The notes below the pieces were generated by a model. That model was not told the origin of the DNA. It was given only the letters and a program-made list of their open reading frames with translations, and ran no database searches. The translations under genes were made by a program, and so were the position numbers. Source: Microbacterium endophyticum (GTDB lineage: Bacteria > Actinomycetota > Actinomycetes > Actinomycetales > Microbacteriaceae). Taken from it: 64,000 bases of DNA. Each line of letters opens with the position of its first letter. Positions within the stretch are counted from its first letter, which is position 1. The DNA lies in the NCBI RefSeq assembly GCF_011047135.1, contig NZ_CP049255.1, positions 2,728,001 through 2,792,000 of the forward strand, written 5' to 3'. Shown in pieces: positions 33,616-47,656 of the stretch.

Positions 33616-35700
33616 CTAAAGGGCCTGGAATAGATGCATCGAAGTCGGAGGCAAGCTGAGTGTGCATCCCGGCTCATAACTATCACCCGGTACGAGTGGG
33701 ACCTCGTCGGCGCTCGACCACAAAGAAGTGAATCTCTCTACGCTTTCGACATGGGGGAGTGTGACATCGATCGTGGTCTCATTACCGTGGACGATCAGCA
33801 GTATGCGGTTGAATTCCTCAGCTTCTGGTGTCGATGAGGCCATGTACTGCAGCGTGCGGTGCGCCGGATTGGTCCAGCGCTCTCCTGACATGGTTTGGCC
33901 GCTTTCGTCGAACCACTCCATGACGGATGCTGACGGTGTGAGTTCGCCGAGCCTCGCGAAATGAACGGGGCGAAGCGCAGGATTTTCTGCGCGTACCGTG
34001 AGCAGCCGTTGCACGTGAGCGAAGAGGTTCTCTTGCCACGGGGCGTTTTGCCATGACATCCACGTGAGAGCTGAATCGTGGCAGTACGCGTTGTTGTTAC
34101 CGCGCTGCGTGCGGCCGAATTCGTCGCCCGCGGTGATCATGGGCACCCCGGCTGAAAGCAGCAGCGTGCCGAGAAGGTTCCGCATTGCTTTCCGGCGTGT
34201 CGCGAGGATCCCTTCGTCTGACGTGGGGCCCTCAGCACCGTGGTTGAAGGACCGATTGGTGTTAGCACCGTCGCGGTTCTCTTCTCCGTTGCCCATGTTG
34301 TGCTTGACGTCATAGGAGACGAGATCCCGCAGCGTGAAACCGTCGTGTGCTGTCACGAAATTGACGCTTGCCAACGGTCCACGCTCGACACTGAAGGTGT
34401 TGGACGATCCGGCGAGCCGGGTAGCGAAGCCACCGATTCCGACGGGAGCGTTCGCTGCGCGACGTGCGTAGTCGACATCGCTCAGCCAGAAGTTCCGGAC
34501 TCGGTCGCGGTATCTGTCATTCCATTCGAGCCAGCCGTCTCCGAAGTTCCCGGTCTGCCACCCGCCCATTCCCACGTCCCACGGCTCAGCAATCTTCTTG
34601 ACGCCCGCGAGTTGCGGATCGTCGATGATCGCTCGCAGCAGCGGATGCTCCGGAGTGAACGTGTGGGCGGCGTCGCGACCGAGAGTCGCCGCAAGATCGA
34701 AACGAAATCCATCAATCTGTACGTCTTGTGCCCAGTAGCGAAGAGAGTCGAGCACCAGTCGAGCTGCGGCATCCGTTGCTGTGTTGACAGCATTTCCGCA
34801 TCCTGTGACATCGATGTACGTGCCGTCGTCTTGTTGTCGGTAGTAATTGCGGTTGTCGATGCCGCGGAAGCTGCTTCGTGGACCGCCGATGCCTTCTTCG
34901 GCGGTGTGGTTGTAGACCACGTCGAGGATGACTTCGAGCCCCGCTTCGTGGAGAAGCTTTACCATCCCTTTGAACTCTCGCAGCACAGCTTCAGGGCCTT
35001 CGCTTCGGGCCGCTTGGGTCGCGTAGGCACTGTGAGGGGTGAAGAAGTTGACGGAGTTGTACCCCCAGTAGTTCGTGAGTCCGAGCTGCAAAAGCCGAGG
35101 TTCGGACGCGAACTGATGCACAGGGAGGAGCTGAATGCTTGTCACCCCGAGCTTCAGGTAGTGCTGGATCATCGCGGGATGTGCGAGCCCCGCGTACGTT
35201 CCGTGCAGCGACGGCGGAACATCGGGATGCCGCTTCGAGATTCCTTTGACATGTGTTTCGTAGATGACCGTTCGATCCAGCGGAATTGCTGGCTTCTGAA
35301 CGCCGCCCCAGTCGAACTCGCCCGCTATGACGACCGAGCGCCAATCTTCGTAACCCGCGCTGACGAGTCCCTTTGAGTACGGCTCAACGAGGAGGGTTTG
35401 CGGGTTGAAAGTATTCCCGGGACCGTGCTCGCCATTTGCGCGCACCGCGTATCGCACTCCGGGGCGAAGCGCGGGGGTGGTGATCTCCCACACGCCACCC
35501 TCGCGCGCGACCAACTGCAACGTGTCGAGCGCCCAGTCGAGGTCCGTGTCATCGAAAATGACGAGCTCGATGCTGGATGCAGACGCAGACCACACGCGCA
35601 GCGTTGCTCCATCGGGGTGCACAGTGATGCCGAGGTTATCGAAAATGGGGTCGAGAAGGCCGCTGTGAGGAGATGGCTCGGAGGGCTCCGGTGTGCGCAT
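33616..35700 (-). CDS. glgX: Glycogen debranching enzyme GlgX
   Basis: Hydrolyses alpha-1,6 branches of limit dextrins. The 694-residue protein has an N-terminal CBM48 domain, YETHVKGISKRHPDVP, the nucleophile in IDGFRFDLAATLGR, the acid/base Glu in KIAEPWDVGMGGWQ, VTAHDGFTLRDLVSYD and GDEFGRTQRGNNNAYC, all typical of TreX/GlgX. The frame continues 36 codons upstream, but the ATG at 35700 is supported by TACTGT seven bases before it. It is the first gene of the cluster, 53 bp before glgE, and divergent from the desulfurase gene. Confidence 0.95.
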   Translation of the reverse strand: MRTPEPSEPSPHSGLLDPIFDNLGITVHPDGATLRVWSASASSIELVIFDDTDLDWALDTLQLVAREGGVWEITTPALRPGVRYAVRANGEHGPGNTFNPQTLLVEPYSKGLVSAGYEDWRSVVIAGEFDWGGVQKPAIPLDRTVIYETHVKGISKRHPDVPPSLHGTYAGLAHPAMIQHYLKLGVTSIQLLPVHQFASEPRLLQLGLTNYWGYNSVNFFTPHSAYATQAARSEGPEAVLREFKGMVKLLHEAGLEVILDVVYNHTAEEGIGGPRSSFRGIDNRNYYRQQDDGTYIDVTGCGNAVNTATDAAARLVLDSLRYWAQDVQIDGFRFDLAATLGRDAAHTFTPEHPLLRAIIDDPQLAGVKKIAEPWDVGMGGWQTGNFGDGWLEWNDRYRDRVRNFWLSDVDYARRAANAPVGIGGFATRLAGSSNTFSVERGPLASVNFVTAHDGFTLRDLVSYDVKHNMGNGEENRDGANTNRSFNHGAEGPTSDEGILATRRKAMRNLLGTLLLSAGVPMITAGDEFGRTQRGNNNAYCHDSALTWMSWQNAPWQENLFAHVQRLLTVRAENPALRPVHFARLGELTPSASVMEWFDESGQTMSGERWTNPAHRTLQYMASSTPEAEEFNRILLIVHGNETTIDVTLPHVESVERFTSLWSSADEVPLVPGDSYEPGCTLSLPPTSMHLFQAL

Positions 35701-35707
35701 GCGATCT

Positions 35708-35713
35708 ACAGTA
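35708..35713 (-). promoter_or_regulatory. -10 element of glgX
   Basis: TACTGT on the minus strand, seven bases (agatcgc) before the ATG at 35700. Confidence 0.4.
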
Positions 35714-35756
35714 GTAATGCGCAGCGCTGTCAGATCACAGCGGAAGGGGAATTGTC

Positions 35757-36938
35757 GTGTCGGTTTATCTTGACCACGCCGCGACGAGCCCGCTGCGACC
35801 CGAAGCACGCGATGCCTGGCTCGCGGCGGTTGAGGTCACGGGCAACGCTTCTTCTATTCACGGCAGTGGCCAATCGGCGCGTCGTCTCCTGGAAGAGTCG
35901 CGCGAAATGCTCGCGGGTGTTCTGCACTGCGATCCCGTCGAAGTACTCTTCACTTCGGGGGGTACCGAGTCGATTAACCTCGCGATCAAAGGTCTCTGGT
36001 GGGAGCGAAAGCAGGGCGGATCGATACTCCTTCCTGACGGCGAGCATCATGCGACCATGGACGCCGCGAACTGGCTGATGACCCACGACCGTGCTGAGGT
36101 GCGCGCAGTGTCGCTCGATGGGGTGGGACGCATATCTCTCGCGGAGTTCGCGGGGCGGTTGCCGGGCGCCTCGCTGGCTACAGCGCTTGTGGCGAACAAT
36201 GAGGTGGGCACGGTGAATGACGTGTCGTCGCTTTCGGAGCTTTCCGCCGAAGCTGGTGTTCCGCTGCACCTCGATGCCGTTGCAGCTTTCGGGCACATCC
36301 CGATCTCTTTCAACTCGATCCGCGCTGACGCTGGATCGGGAGTGGGGCTCGTGGCGTTGAGCGTGTCAGCGCATAAAGTCGGCGGCCCCGTCGGCGTGGG
36401 AGCGCTCGTCGCTGCGCGCAGCGCAGAGTTGTCACCGCTCCAGCATGGCGGGGGCCAGCAGCGCGGTTTGCGTGCCGGCACTCAAGACATCGCGGGTGCT
36501 GCGGCATTCGCCGCTGCGGCGGTCGCGGCAGAAGCGGAGCGGGATAGCGAGCGTGCGCGGTTGCTAACTCTCACACATCGCGTGGTGCGTGGCGTTCAGT
36601 CGGTGGTACCCGATGCGGTACTGCTCGGGGATGCGACCGAACGTATACCGGGTAACGCGAACTTTCTGTTTCCGCGTGCGCATGGCGAGACGCTGCTGTT
36701 CTTGCTCGATCAAGCTGGAATTTCGGTTTCCACAGGATCTGCTTGCCAAGCGGGGGTGGCGGAACCGTCTCATGTGGTGCGTGCAATAGGGCGCTCGGAA
36801 ACGGATGCGCGCTCGGTGCTACGAATCTCGCTGGGGCGAACGACAACGCCAGCAGACGTCGACGAGTTGCTCGCGGCACTCCCGATAGCGCATGAGCGTG
36901 CTGCGGCATCCCGCTCCCGTGCTGACGCACGCTCGTAG
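35757..36938 (+). CDS. Cysteine desulfurase (IscS/NifS type)
   Basis: A PLP enzyme that releases sulfur from cysteine as a persulfide. The 393-residue protein starts VYLDHAATSPLRPEA and has TSGGTESINLAIKGLW, the PLP-lysine region SVSAHKVGGPVGVGALV and the active-site loop STGSACQAGVAEPSHV with the persulfide Cys. GGAAGGGGA precedes the GTG. The next gene is mnmA, so its sulfur is very likely used for tRNA 2-thiolation; no iscU or sufB is near. Confidence 0.94.
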   Translation: MSVYLDHAATSPLRPEARDAWLAAVEVTGNASSIHGSGQSARRLLEESREMLAGVLHCDPVEVLFTSGGTESINLAIKGLWWERKQGGSILLPDGEHHATMDAANWLMTHDRAEVRAVSLDGVGRISLAEFAGRLPGASLATALVANNEVGTVNDVSSLSELSAEAGVPLHLDAVAAFGHIPISFNSIRADAGSGVGLVALSVSAHKVGGPVGVGALVAARSAELSPLQHGGGQQRGLRAGTQDIAGAAAFAAAAVAAEAERDSERARLLTLTHRVVRGVQSVVPDAVLLGDATERIPGNANFLFPRAHGETLLFLLDQAGISVSTGSACQAGVAEPSHVVRAIGRSETDARSVLRISLGRTTTPADVDELLAALPIAHERAAASRSRADARS

Positions 36939-36941
36939 ACT
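36936..36941 (+). promoter_or_regulatory. -10 element of mnmA, overlapping the desulfurase stop
   Basis: TAGACT contains the TAG stop of the desulfurase gene and lies six bases before the mnmA ATG at 36948. Confidence 0.45.
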
Positions 36942-36947
36942 GTACAT

Positions 36948-38045
36948 ATGCGTGTTCTTGCAGCGATGAGTGGTGGTGTTGATTCCGCCGTGGCGGCGGC
37001 CCGGGCAGTCGACGAAGGTCACGACGTCGTAGGCGTGCATCTTGCGCTCTCGCGCGCGGGCGGCACCCTTCGTGCCGGCAGTCGCGGGTGCTGCACGATC
37101 GAGGATGCGATGGACGCTCGTCGGGCATCGGACCTCCTGGGGATCCCGTTCTATGTTTGGGACTTCTCCGAAAGATTCCGTGACGACGTTATTGAAGATT
37201 TCGTGTCGGAATACCAGGCCGGACGTACGCCGAACCCCTGCATGCGCTGCAACGAGAAGATCAAGTTCGCAGCTCTCTTGGAGCGTGCGATCGAACTCGG
37301 TTTTGACGCCGTCTGCACCGGGCATTACGCGAAATTGGTCGACGAAGGTCGAGGCCTCGAGCTGCATCGAGCATCGGATGCCGCGAAAGATCAGTCTTAT
37401 GTTCTCGGTGTATTGACTGCGGAGCAACTGCGGTACACCTACTTCCCACTCGGGTCGACGCCTTCGAAAGCCATCGTGCGCGCTGAAGCGCAAGAGCGAG
37501 GACTTACTGTCGCAAATAAGCCCGACAGCCACGACATTTGCTTCATCCCAGATGGGGACACCCGCGGGTGGCTCGCTGATCGAGTGGGCGCGGAGGCGGG
37601 CGAGGTGCTCGACCGCAACGGAGACGTTGTCGGAACCCACGAGGGAGCGCACGCTTTCACCGTGGGGCAGCGTCGAGGATTGAAGCTCGGCGTTCCGGCA
37701 TCCGATGGGAAGCCGCGTTTTGTTCTCGAAGTGAGACCCGTATCGAACACAGTTGTCGTGGGGCCGAAAGAGGCGCTCGCGACGGCTGAGATTTCAGGAG
37801 CTCGTTTCTCTTGGGCTGGGCGTGCACCTGCGGAGTCGGAGTTTCGCTGTCACGTGCAGATTCGTGCGCACTCAGAGCCTGTTCCTGCGCTCGCTCAGTG
37901 GCAGGACGGCACCGTGACGGTAACCCCCGACATGCCGTTCGATGGCGTCGCCCCGGGACAGACCGCTGTGCTCTATGACGGTACGCGGGTCGTCGGGCAG
38001 TTCACGGTAGCCAAAACGGTTTCGGCGGTCCCTGTCAACGCCTGA
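36948..38045 (+). CDS. mnmA: tRNA-specific 2-thiouridylase MnmA
   Basis: Puts sulfur on U34 of tRNA-Lys, -Glu and -Gln. The 365-residue protein has the PP-loop [16 protein letters not shown], the first catalytic Cys in [15 protein letters not shown], the second in [12 protein letters not shown], and the C-terminal beta-barrel. It follows the desulfurase by 9 bp. There is no Shine-Dalgarno; TAGACT six bases upstream predicts an internal leaderless promoter besides possible readthrough. Confidence 0.96.
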   Translation: MRVLAAMSGGVDSAVAAARAVDEGHDVVGVHLALSRAGGTLRAGSRGCCTIEDAMDARRASDLLGIPFYVWDFSERFRDDVIEDFVSEYQAGRTPNPCMRCNEKIKFAALLERAIELGFDAVCTGHYAKLVDEGRGLELHRASDAAKDQSYVLGVLTAEQLRYTYFPLGSTPSKAIVRAEAQERGLTVANKPDSHDICFIPDGDTRGWLADRVGAEAGEVLDRNGDVVGTHEGAHAFTVGQRRGLKLGVPASDGKPRFVLEVRPVSNTVVVGPKEALATAEISGARFSWAGRAPAESEFRCHVQIRAHSEPVPALAQWQDGTVTVTPDMPFDGVAPGQTAVLYDGTRVVGQFTVAKTVSAVPVNA

Positions 38046-38065
38046 TGAGTGTCGGGGCCGCTCTC

Positions 38066-38071
38066 TAGAAT
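38066..38071 (+). promoter_or_regulatory. -10 element of ligA
   Basis: TAGAAT, six bases (tgagag) before the GTG at 38078. The GAGAG between could be a weak Shine-Dalgarno, but its spacing is too short. Confidence 0.45.
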
Positions 38072-38074
38072 TGA

Positions 38075-42021
<3,947 letters not shown>

Positions 42022-42027
42022 GCGATT

Positions 42028-42064
42028 AGCCTAGGCGGGCTGAACCACGTCGACCGCCTAGACT
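42028..42064. promoter_or_regulatory. Symmetric divergent promoter of the acyl-CoA ligase gene and gatC
   Basis: Minus-strand TAGGCT (42028-42033) and plus-strand TAGACT (42059-42064) each lie six bases before a GTG start. An 8-bp perfect inverted repeat, CTAGGCGG (42031-42038) and CCGCCTAG (42054-42061), overlaps both -10 elements. Confidence 0.5.
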
Positions 42065-42070
42065 TGTGCG

Positions 42071-42370
42071 GTGTCTGAAATCACCCCCGAACTCGTCCGC
42101 CATCTTGGCGTCCTCGCCCGGATTCAGCTGAGCGCCGACGAGGTGGAACGTCTCACCGGTCAACTCGACGCAATCGTCGATAACGTCGCGAAGGTTTCGC
42201 AGGTTGCTACCGCGGAGGTACCCGCGATGAGCCACCCGATTGCACTGCAAAACGTGTACCGCCCAGACGTTCCCGAAGCTGTGCTGACGCCCGCGGAGGC
42301 GCTGAAGAATGCGCCGGATGCAGCAGATGGCAGAATCCGCGTGACGGCGATTTTGGGAGAAGAACAGTGA
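42071..42370 (+). CDS. gatC: Asp/Glu-tRNA amidotransferase subunit C
   Basis: The small subunit that wraps around GatA and stabilises the GatCAB complex. 99 residues, with the family pattern [21 protein letters not shown] and the C-terminal extended part ([20 protein letters not shown]). It is leaderless by the -10 rule and overlaps gatA by 4 bp. It starts the gatCAB operon, which converts Glu-tRNA-Gln and Asp-tRNA-Asn to the amidated forms. Confidence 0.96.
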   Translation: MSEITPELVRHLGVLARIQLSADEVERLTGQLDAIVDNVAKVSQVATAEVPAMSHPIALQNVYRPDVPEAVLTPAEALKNAPDAADGRIRVTAILGEEQ

Positions 42371-43878
42371 CCGACCTCATCAAGCTCAGCGCTGCCGATC
42401 TCGCAGAGAAGCTCGTTTCCGGGGAAGTATCGAGCGTCGAAGCGACCACCGCGCACCTGGATCGTATTCGGGCCGTCGACGGAGACATCCACGCGTTTCT
42501 TCACGTCAACGAGGCCGCGCTTGCTGTGGCGGCAGACATCGACAGCCGCCGCGCCGCGGGGGAGGACCTCGGTCCGCTCGCGGGAGTTCCGCTGGCGATT
42601 AAGGATGTGCTGGTCACCACCGACATGCCCTCAACGAGTGGCTCCCGCATCCTCGAGGGCTACATGTCGCCCTTCGACGCGACTGTCGTCGCTCGAGCAC
42701 GTCGGGCTGGCCTCATTCCGTTGGGTAAGACGAACATGGATGAATTCGCCATGGGCTCTTCCACTGAGCATTCGGCCTACGGACCGACACACAACCCGTG
42801 GGACCTTGACCGTGTGCCCGGAGGATCTGGTGGTGGTTCGGCGGCCGCCGTTGCTGCATTTGAAGCGCCGCTGGCTCTCGGATCGGATACCGGAGGATCA
42901 ATCCGCCAGCCCGCACACGTCACCGGCACCGTGGGCATGAAGCCGACGTACGGTGGAGTGAGCCGCTATGGCGCGATTGCCCTCGCATCGAGCCTCGACC
43001 AGGTGGGCCCGGTAACTCGCACGGTTCTTGACGCCGGTCTTCTACACGATGTGATAGCTGGCCACGACGTTCGTGACTCGACGTCGCTCGAGCAATCTTG
43101 GCCGTCGTTTGCGGATGCGGCGCGCGACGGAGCCCGAGGTGACGTGTTGAAGGGGCTTCGAGTTGGAGTCTTGCGTGAACTGCCTGAGGCTGGTTTCCAG
43201 CGTGGTGTTGCGGCATCTTTTCGTCACTCGTTGAATACGCTGGAACAGCTCGGTGCCGAGATCGTAGAAGTGAGTGCTCCGCACTTCGAACACGGCGTGG
43301 CTGCGTACTACCTGATCTTGCCGGCGGAGGCTTCGAGTAACCTCGCCAAATTCGACTCGGTGCGTTTCGGTATGCGCGTGAACGTTCCTGGCGGAACCGT
43401 CGAAGATGTCATGGCGGCGACCCGAGATGCCGGATTCGGCGATGAAGTGAAACGCCGAATCATTCTCGGCACCTACGCGCTGAGTGCGGGTTACTACGAC
43501 GCGTACTACGGTTCCGCGCAGAAAGTTCGTACCCTCATCCAGCAGGACTTCGACGCGGCATTCAGCGCCGTTGATGTGATTGCGACGCCGACCGCGCCGA
43601 CAACAGCGTTCCGTCTGGGTGAGCAACTTGATGATCCGTTGCAGATGTACCTCAACGACGTCGCGACGATACCGGCCAACCTTGCGGGCATTCCTGGTAT
43701 CTCGATTCCTTCGGGACTCGCCGAAGAGAACGGGTTGCCCGTGGGTATTCAGATCCTCGCGCCGGCCCGCGAAGACGCCCGGTTGTATCGGGTGGGCGCA
43801 GCAATGGAAGCGGCGTTGGTCGCTGAGTGGGGTGGTCCGCTCCTGGACCGCGCCCCTGTTCTGGGAGGGGCACGCTGA
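42367..43878 (+). CDS. gatA: Asp/Glu-tRNA amidotransferase subunit A
   Basis: The glutaminase subunit that releases ammonia for amidation. The 503-residue amidase-signature protein has the catalytic lysine in [12 protein letters not shown], the cis-Ser in [13 protein letters not shown] and the nucleophilic Ser in [17 protein letters not shown] start overlapping gatC (GTGA) and a 1-bp overlap with gatB at its end, so the three subunits are made together. Confidence 0.97.
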   Translation: MTDLIKLSAADLAEKLVSGEVSSVEATTAHLDRIRAVDGDIHAFLHVNEAALAVAADIDSRRAAGEDLGPLAGVPLAIKDVLVTTDMPSTSGSRILEGYMSPFDATVVARARRAGLIPLGKTNMDEFAMGSSTEHSAYGPTHNPWDLDRVPGGSGGGSAAAVAAFEAPLALGSDTGGSIRQPAHVTGTVGMKPTYGGVSRYGAIALASSLDQVGPVTRTVLDAGLLHDVIAGHDVRDSTSLEQSWPSFADAARDGARGDVLKGLRVGVLRELPEAGFQRGVAASFRHSLNTLEQLGAEIVEVSAPHFEHGVAAYYLILPAEASSNLAKFDSVRFGMRVNVPGGTVEDVMAATRDAGFGDEVKRRIILGTYALSAGYYDAYYGSAQKVRTLIQQDFDAAFSAVDVIATPTAPTTAFRLGEQLDDPLQMYLNDVATIPANLAGIPGISIPSGLAEENGLPVGIQILAPAREDARLYRVGAAMEAALVAEWGGPLLDRAPVLGGAR

Positions 43879-45392
43879 TGGCTAAGGCTCAGCTGATGGA
43901 TTTCGACAAGGCGCTCGAGCTGTTTGAACCTGTCATGGGTTTCGAAGTTCACGTTGAACTCAACACAAAGACGAAGATGTTCTCGCCCGCGGGAAACCCC
44001 GCCGCGCTCGAGAACCATGGCGCCGCTCCCAACACTCTGGTTGCTCCTGTCGACATGGGGCTCCCCGGTTCGTTGCCGGTCGTTAATGAAGAGGCGATTC
44101 GCTCCTCGATCAGTCTCGGCCTTGCTCTGGGATGCTCTATTGCGCCGTCTAGCCGGTTCGCGAGAAAGAATTATTTCTACCCGGACCTCGGCAAGAACTA
44201 CCAGATATCTCAATTCGATGAGCCGATCGCGTTCGAAGGGTCGGTGGAGATCGAGCTTTCCGACGGCACCATCATTCAGGTTCCGATCGAGCGCGCTCAC
44301 ATGGAAGAAGACGCCGGAAAGCTGACGCACGTCGGTGGTTCTACCGGGCGTATCCAAGGCGCCGAGTATTCGCTCGTCGACTACAACCGCGCTGGTGTGC
44401 CCCTTGTGGAGATCGTTACGAAGCCGATTTACGGTGGCGAACACCGCTCACCAGAGATTGCGAAAGCTTATGTCTCGACCATCCGCGATATCGTGCGTTC
44501 GTTGGGAATCTCTGAGGCGCGGATGGAACTCGGGAACCTTCGTTGCGACGCGAACGTGTCATTGCGACCGCGCGGGAGCGAGAAGCTCGGTACGCGCACC
44601 GAGACAAAAAACGTCAACTCCATGCGCTCGGTCGAGCGTGCGGTGCGCTACGAGATCCAGCGGCAGGCGGCGATTCTCGCGTCCGGTGGAACGATCACGC
44701 AAGAAACGCGACACTGGCACGAAGACACGGGCACCACTTCACCGGGGCGCCCCAAGTCTGACGCCGATGATTATCGCTACTTTCCGGAGCCTGATCTCTT
44801 GCCTGTAGCGCCGTCAATCGAGATGGTCGATTCGCTTCGTGCGCTCCTGCCAGAGCCGCCCGTTGCTCGACGTCGTCGGTTGAAGTTGGCATGGGGCTTC
44901 ACAGACCTCGAATTCCAAGATGTCGTCAACGGTGGCGTGCTTGTCGAGGTGGAGGCAACGATCGATGCTGGAGCGACGCCGGCCGCCGCGCGAAAATGGT
45001 GGACAGGTGAAATCGCTCGCGTTGCTAATGCTGAAAACCGGGAGGCTTCGGATCTGGTCAGCCCGACGCATATCGCACAGCTGCAGGGTCTCGTAGATGA
45101 CGGCACGCTCACTGACAAACTCGCACGTCAGGTTCTGGAAGGCCTGATCGCGGGCGAAGGCTCGCCGCAGGAAATCGTTGACGCGCGCGGACTCGCCGTG
45201 GTTTCTGACGATGGCGCATTGATTGCTGCGATCGACGAGGCGCTGCAATCGCAGCCAGATGTGCTCGCAAAGATCCGCGACGGCAAAGTCCAGGCTGCCG
45301 GCGCGGTGATCGGCGCCGTGATGAAGGCGATGAGAGGCCAAGCGGATGCCGCTCGCGTGCGAGAGTTGATCCTCGAGCGCGCAGCGAGCTAA
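43878..45392 (+). CDS. gatB: Asp/Glu-tRNA amidotransferase subunit B
   Basis: The kinase/transamidase subunit, which phosphorylates the mischarged aminoacyl-tRNA and receives ammonia from GatA. The 504-residue protein has the cradle domain motifs [45 protein letters not shown] and [13 protein letters not shown], and a C-terminal YqeY-like tail that binds tRNA. The ATG at 43878 overlaps the gatA stop by one base; a longer in-frame start at 43827 lies inside gatA and is not used. Confidence 0.97.
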   Translation: MAKAQLMDFDKALELFEPVMGFEVHVELNTKTKMFSPAGNPAALENHGAAPNTLVAPVDMGLPGSLPVVNEEAIRSSISLGLALGCSIAPSSRFARKNYFYPDLGKNYQISQFDEPIAFEGSVEIELSDGTIIQVPIERAHMEEDAGKLTHVGGSTGRIQGAEYSLVDYNRAGVPLVEIVTKPIYGGEHRSPEIAKAYVSTIRDIVRSLGISEARMELGNLRCDANVSLRPRGSEKLGTRTETKNVNSMRSVERAVRYEIQRQAAILASGGTITQETRHWHEDTGTTSPGRPKSDADDYRYFPEPDLLPVAPSIEMVDSLRALLPEPPVARRRRLKLAWGFTDLEFQDVVNGGVLVEVEATIDAGATPAAARKWWTGEIARVANAENREASDLVSPTHIAQLQGLVDDGTLTDKLARQVLEGLIAGEGSPQEIVDARGLAVVSDDGALIAAIDEALQSQPDVLAKIRDGKVQAAGAVIGAVMKAMRGQADAARVRELILERAAS

Positions 45393-45405
45393 TACGCCTC
45401 ATGTT

Positions 45406-45428
45406 CCCCGCCCCTTATGTCGGCGGGG
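45406..45428 (+). terminator. Hairpin after gatB
   Basis: CCCCGCC and GGCGGGG flank a 9-base loop between gatB and dinB. There is no T-run, so termination may be partial. Confidence 0.5.
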
Positions 45429-45445
45429 TGGGGGACAATTGACTC

Positions 45446-46708
45446 ATGGGCAAAGGTGATGGTCGAGGTCGCCTTACGTCGCCTCCCGACGTGGACGACA
45501 CCGGCGCGCATGTGCTGCATGTCGACATGGACGCGTTCTATCCCTCAGTAGAGATCCTCGACAATCCTTCGCTTCGAGGTAAGCCGATCATCATCGGCTC
45601 GACCGAGGGCCGGAGCGTCGTTTCCAGCGCGTCCTACGAGGCGCGTGTGTACGGCGTGAGATCCGCGATGCCGGTCTCACAGGCGCTTCGTCTGTGTCCC
45701 AAGGCGATTGTCGTTCCACCCCATTTTGCACGCTACAGCGAACTATCGCGGCAGGTGATGGCGGTTTTTCACGAGGTGACGCCACTCGTCGAACCGTTGT
45801 CGATCGACGAGGCTTTTCTGGATGTGAGCGGTTCGCGGAGGTTGTGGGGGAGGCCGCGCGAGATCGCACAGATGTTGCGCGCACGCGTTCATGAGCGCAC
45901 AGGGCTCACATGCAGTGTCGGCGCGGCGGCGACGAAACACGTCGCCAAGATGGCATCGACGCTCAGCAAGCCGGATGGTCTGTTGGTGGTCTCGGCGGCA
46001 TCCACAGCGGACTTTCTTTCACCGTTGTCGGTCCGAAATCTTTGGGGCGTTGGCCCCAAATCTGCCGATGTTCTGGAGGCACGCGGTATTCGCGTGGTCG
46101 CCGATGTATTGACCACGCCGATCGAGGTGTTACAGCGCGCGCTAGGCGTGTCAATGGGAGAGCGCGTGTGGCAACTCGCTCGCGGTATCGACACGCGCAC
46201 CGTACAGACTGAGCGCGTCGAAAAGAGTGTTGGACACGAAGAGACATTCGAGGTCGATGTGACTGACCCCGACGCGTTGCGGGCGGAGCTGCGTCGTTTG
46301 GCTGACCGCGTGGGCGTGCGGCTCCGCCGCCACGAGTGGAGTGCGCAAACAGTATCGATAAAGATCAGGTTTGCGGACTTCACAACGGTTACGCGAGGTC
46401 TGACGCTTGCCGAGCCATCGAACGTGAGCCAGCGCCTCGGAGATGTAGCACTCGATCTTTTCGCTCAGCTGCATCGCGGTCAGCCGGTGAGGCTCGTCGG
46501 CGTTCGTGCCGAGAATCTGCGACCAGCGTCGGTGCAGGGTGGCGGCCTTTGGGATGACGACGCGGAGTGGCGGCGAGTGGATGGTGCCCTGGACGGCGCC
46601 GCGACTCGTTTTGGCGTTGGAGCGATTACTCGTGCTGCACTTCTTGGTGGGCGGAAGAGCGGATCTTCGTTGCCGAGTCATCCTCGGCCTGATGCTGATT
46701 TTTCTTGA
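45446..46708 (+). CDS. dinB: DNA polymerase IV
   Basis: A Y-family translesion polymerase. The 420-residue protein has the catalytic motifs VLHVDMDAFYPSVE and SIDEAFLDVSGSRRLWG with the metal-binding acidic residues, the HhH segment WGVGPKSADVLEARG and the little-finger domain. The C-terminus lacks an obvious QLxLF-type beta-clamp motif. GACAAT six bases before the ATG is a weak version of the local -10 signal. No lexA box was recognised upstream. Confidence 0.94.
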   Translation: MGKGDGRGRLTSPPDVDDTGAHVLHVDMDAFYPSVEILDNPSLRGKPIIIGSTEGRSVVSSASYEARVYGVRSAMPVSQALRLCPKAIVVPPHFARYSELSRQVMAVFHEVTPLVEPLSIDEAFLDVSGSRRLWGRPREIAQMLRARVHERTGLTCSVGAAATKHVAKMASTLSKPDGLLVVSAASTADFLSPLSVRNLWGVGPKSADVLEARGIRVVADVLTTPIEVLQRALGVSMGERVWQLARGIDTRTVQTERVEKSVGHEETFEVDVTDPDALRAELRRLADRVGVRLRRHEWSAQTVSIKIRFADFTTVTRGLTLAEPSNVSQRLGDVALDLFAQLHRGQPVRLVGVRAENLRPASVQGGGLWDDDAEWRRVDGALDGAATRFGVGAITRAALLGGRKSGSSLPSHPRPDADFS

Positions 46709-46743
46709 GCCGATGGGTTCTGGGCAGGAAGCCCTTTGAGCGG

Positions 46744-46749
46744 TAGCGT
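46744..46749 (+). promoter_or_regulatory. -10 element of the 46756 gene
   Basis: TAGCGT, six bases (ggggac) before the ATG; no Shine-Dalgarno at proper spacing. Confidence 0.45.
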
Positions 46750-46755
46750 GGGGAC

Positions 46756-47076
46756 ATGCCAAACATCGCACTCGATATCGGTAAGCAAGCTTCGACCCTG
46801 GGCGTGAAGGCAGCGTATGGGGAACAGCAGGATGTCGATGGCATCCGCATCATTCCTGTCGCCCTGACATGGACTGGGTTTGGCGGAGGCTCCGATGAGT
46901 CCGGAAACGGTGGTGGTGGCGGTGGCGGTTACGCTGTACCGCTGGGTGCTTATATCCGCACGGGCGACGAGCTGCGGTTCTTGCCGAACATCGTGTCTTT
47001 TGTTGCCGTCGCAATCCCCTTCATCTGGGTAGCCGGTCGAGCATTGAGCCGTGTCATCCGCGCGCTCAAGAAGTAG
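46756..47076 (+). CDS. Small GerW/YtfJ-like membrane-associated protein
   Basis: A 106-residue protein: a polar N-terminal half (VKAAYGEQQDVDGIRIIPVA), a Gly run (GGGGGGGY), then a short hydrophobic segment (about 78-97) and a basic end. The repeat of glycine and the IRIIPVALTWTGFGGG pattern resemble the sporulation protein YtfJ/GerW family, members of which exist in non-sporulating actinobacteria. The function is unknown. Single gene, predicted leaderless. Confidence 0.7.
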   Translation: MPNIALDIGKQASTLGVKAAYGEQQDVDGIRIIPVALTWTGFGGGSDESGNGGGGGGGYAVPLGAYIRTGDELRFLPNIVSFVAVAIPFIWVAGRALSRVIRALKK

Positions 47077-47107
47077 CTCTCATTCGCTCGGTCAGACTCT
47101 GAGCGAT

Positions 47108-47644
47108 GTGGCAGATCTCGTATGCATCGAAGCCGCGCGCGCTGAAGAGGACTCGACGCTCATCCTCATCGATGGGCGAAGCGGCGCGGGTAAGACGACG
47201 CTTGCCCGCATGGTAGCTGAACGCTGGTCCATGTCGTCCGTTGCACAGTTGGTTGCGCTGGACGATCTTTACCCAGGGTGGGACGGGTTAGCTGCCGGAG
47301 TCGATTACGCCCTCAAACACGTCATCGAGCCTTACGCGCGCCACGAGACCGCGCGATGGCGCAAATGGGACTGGACACGAGAACGTCGAGGTTCCTACTC
47401 CGAGGTTGAGCCTCGGGAACTCCTTATCGTGGAGGGATCAGGTGTTATTACCGAGAGATCGATGCGATTCGCGTCGATCGGAGTATGGCTCGACGCTCCC
47501 GCCGTTGCCAGAAAGCGCCGCGCCCTGGCTCGCGATGGCGAGGCATACGTTCCGCATTGGGAACGGTGGGCGGCTCAAGAAGATGCCCATATTCTTCGAG
47601 ACCAGCCGGCTGCTCGCGCGACGCTCACCTTCGACGTGTCGTGA
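47108..47644 (+). CDS. Uridine kinase-like P-loop NTPase
   Basis: About 178 residues with a Walker A P-loop (LILIDGRSGAGKTTLARMVAE), the substrate region LVALDDLYPGWDGL, the ERRGSYSEVEPRELLIVEG strand and an Arg-rich lid (ARKRRALARDGEAYVPHWER). The fold and motifs match small (deoxy)nucleoside or uridine kinases, but the substrate is not known. The start is uncertain: GTG at 47108 avoids overlap with the previous gene, GTG at 47051 would give 197 residues. Confidence 0.82.
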   Translation: MADLVCIEAARAEEDSTLILIDGRSGAGKTTLARMVAERWSMSSVAQLVALDDLYPGWDGLAAGVDYALKHVIEPYARHETARWRKWDWTRERRGSYSEVEPRELLIVEGSGVITERSMRFASIGVWLDAPAVARKRRALARDGEAYVPHWERWAAQEDAHILRDQPAARATLTFDVS

Positions 47645-47656
47645 GAGGCTTCATGG

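Noticed and set aside
34240..35376. Plus-strand open frame of 378 codons opposite glgX
   Set aside because: Antisense to a clear GH13 enzyme and without domain or start signal.
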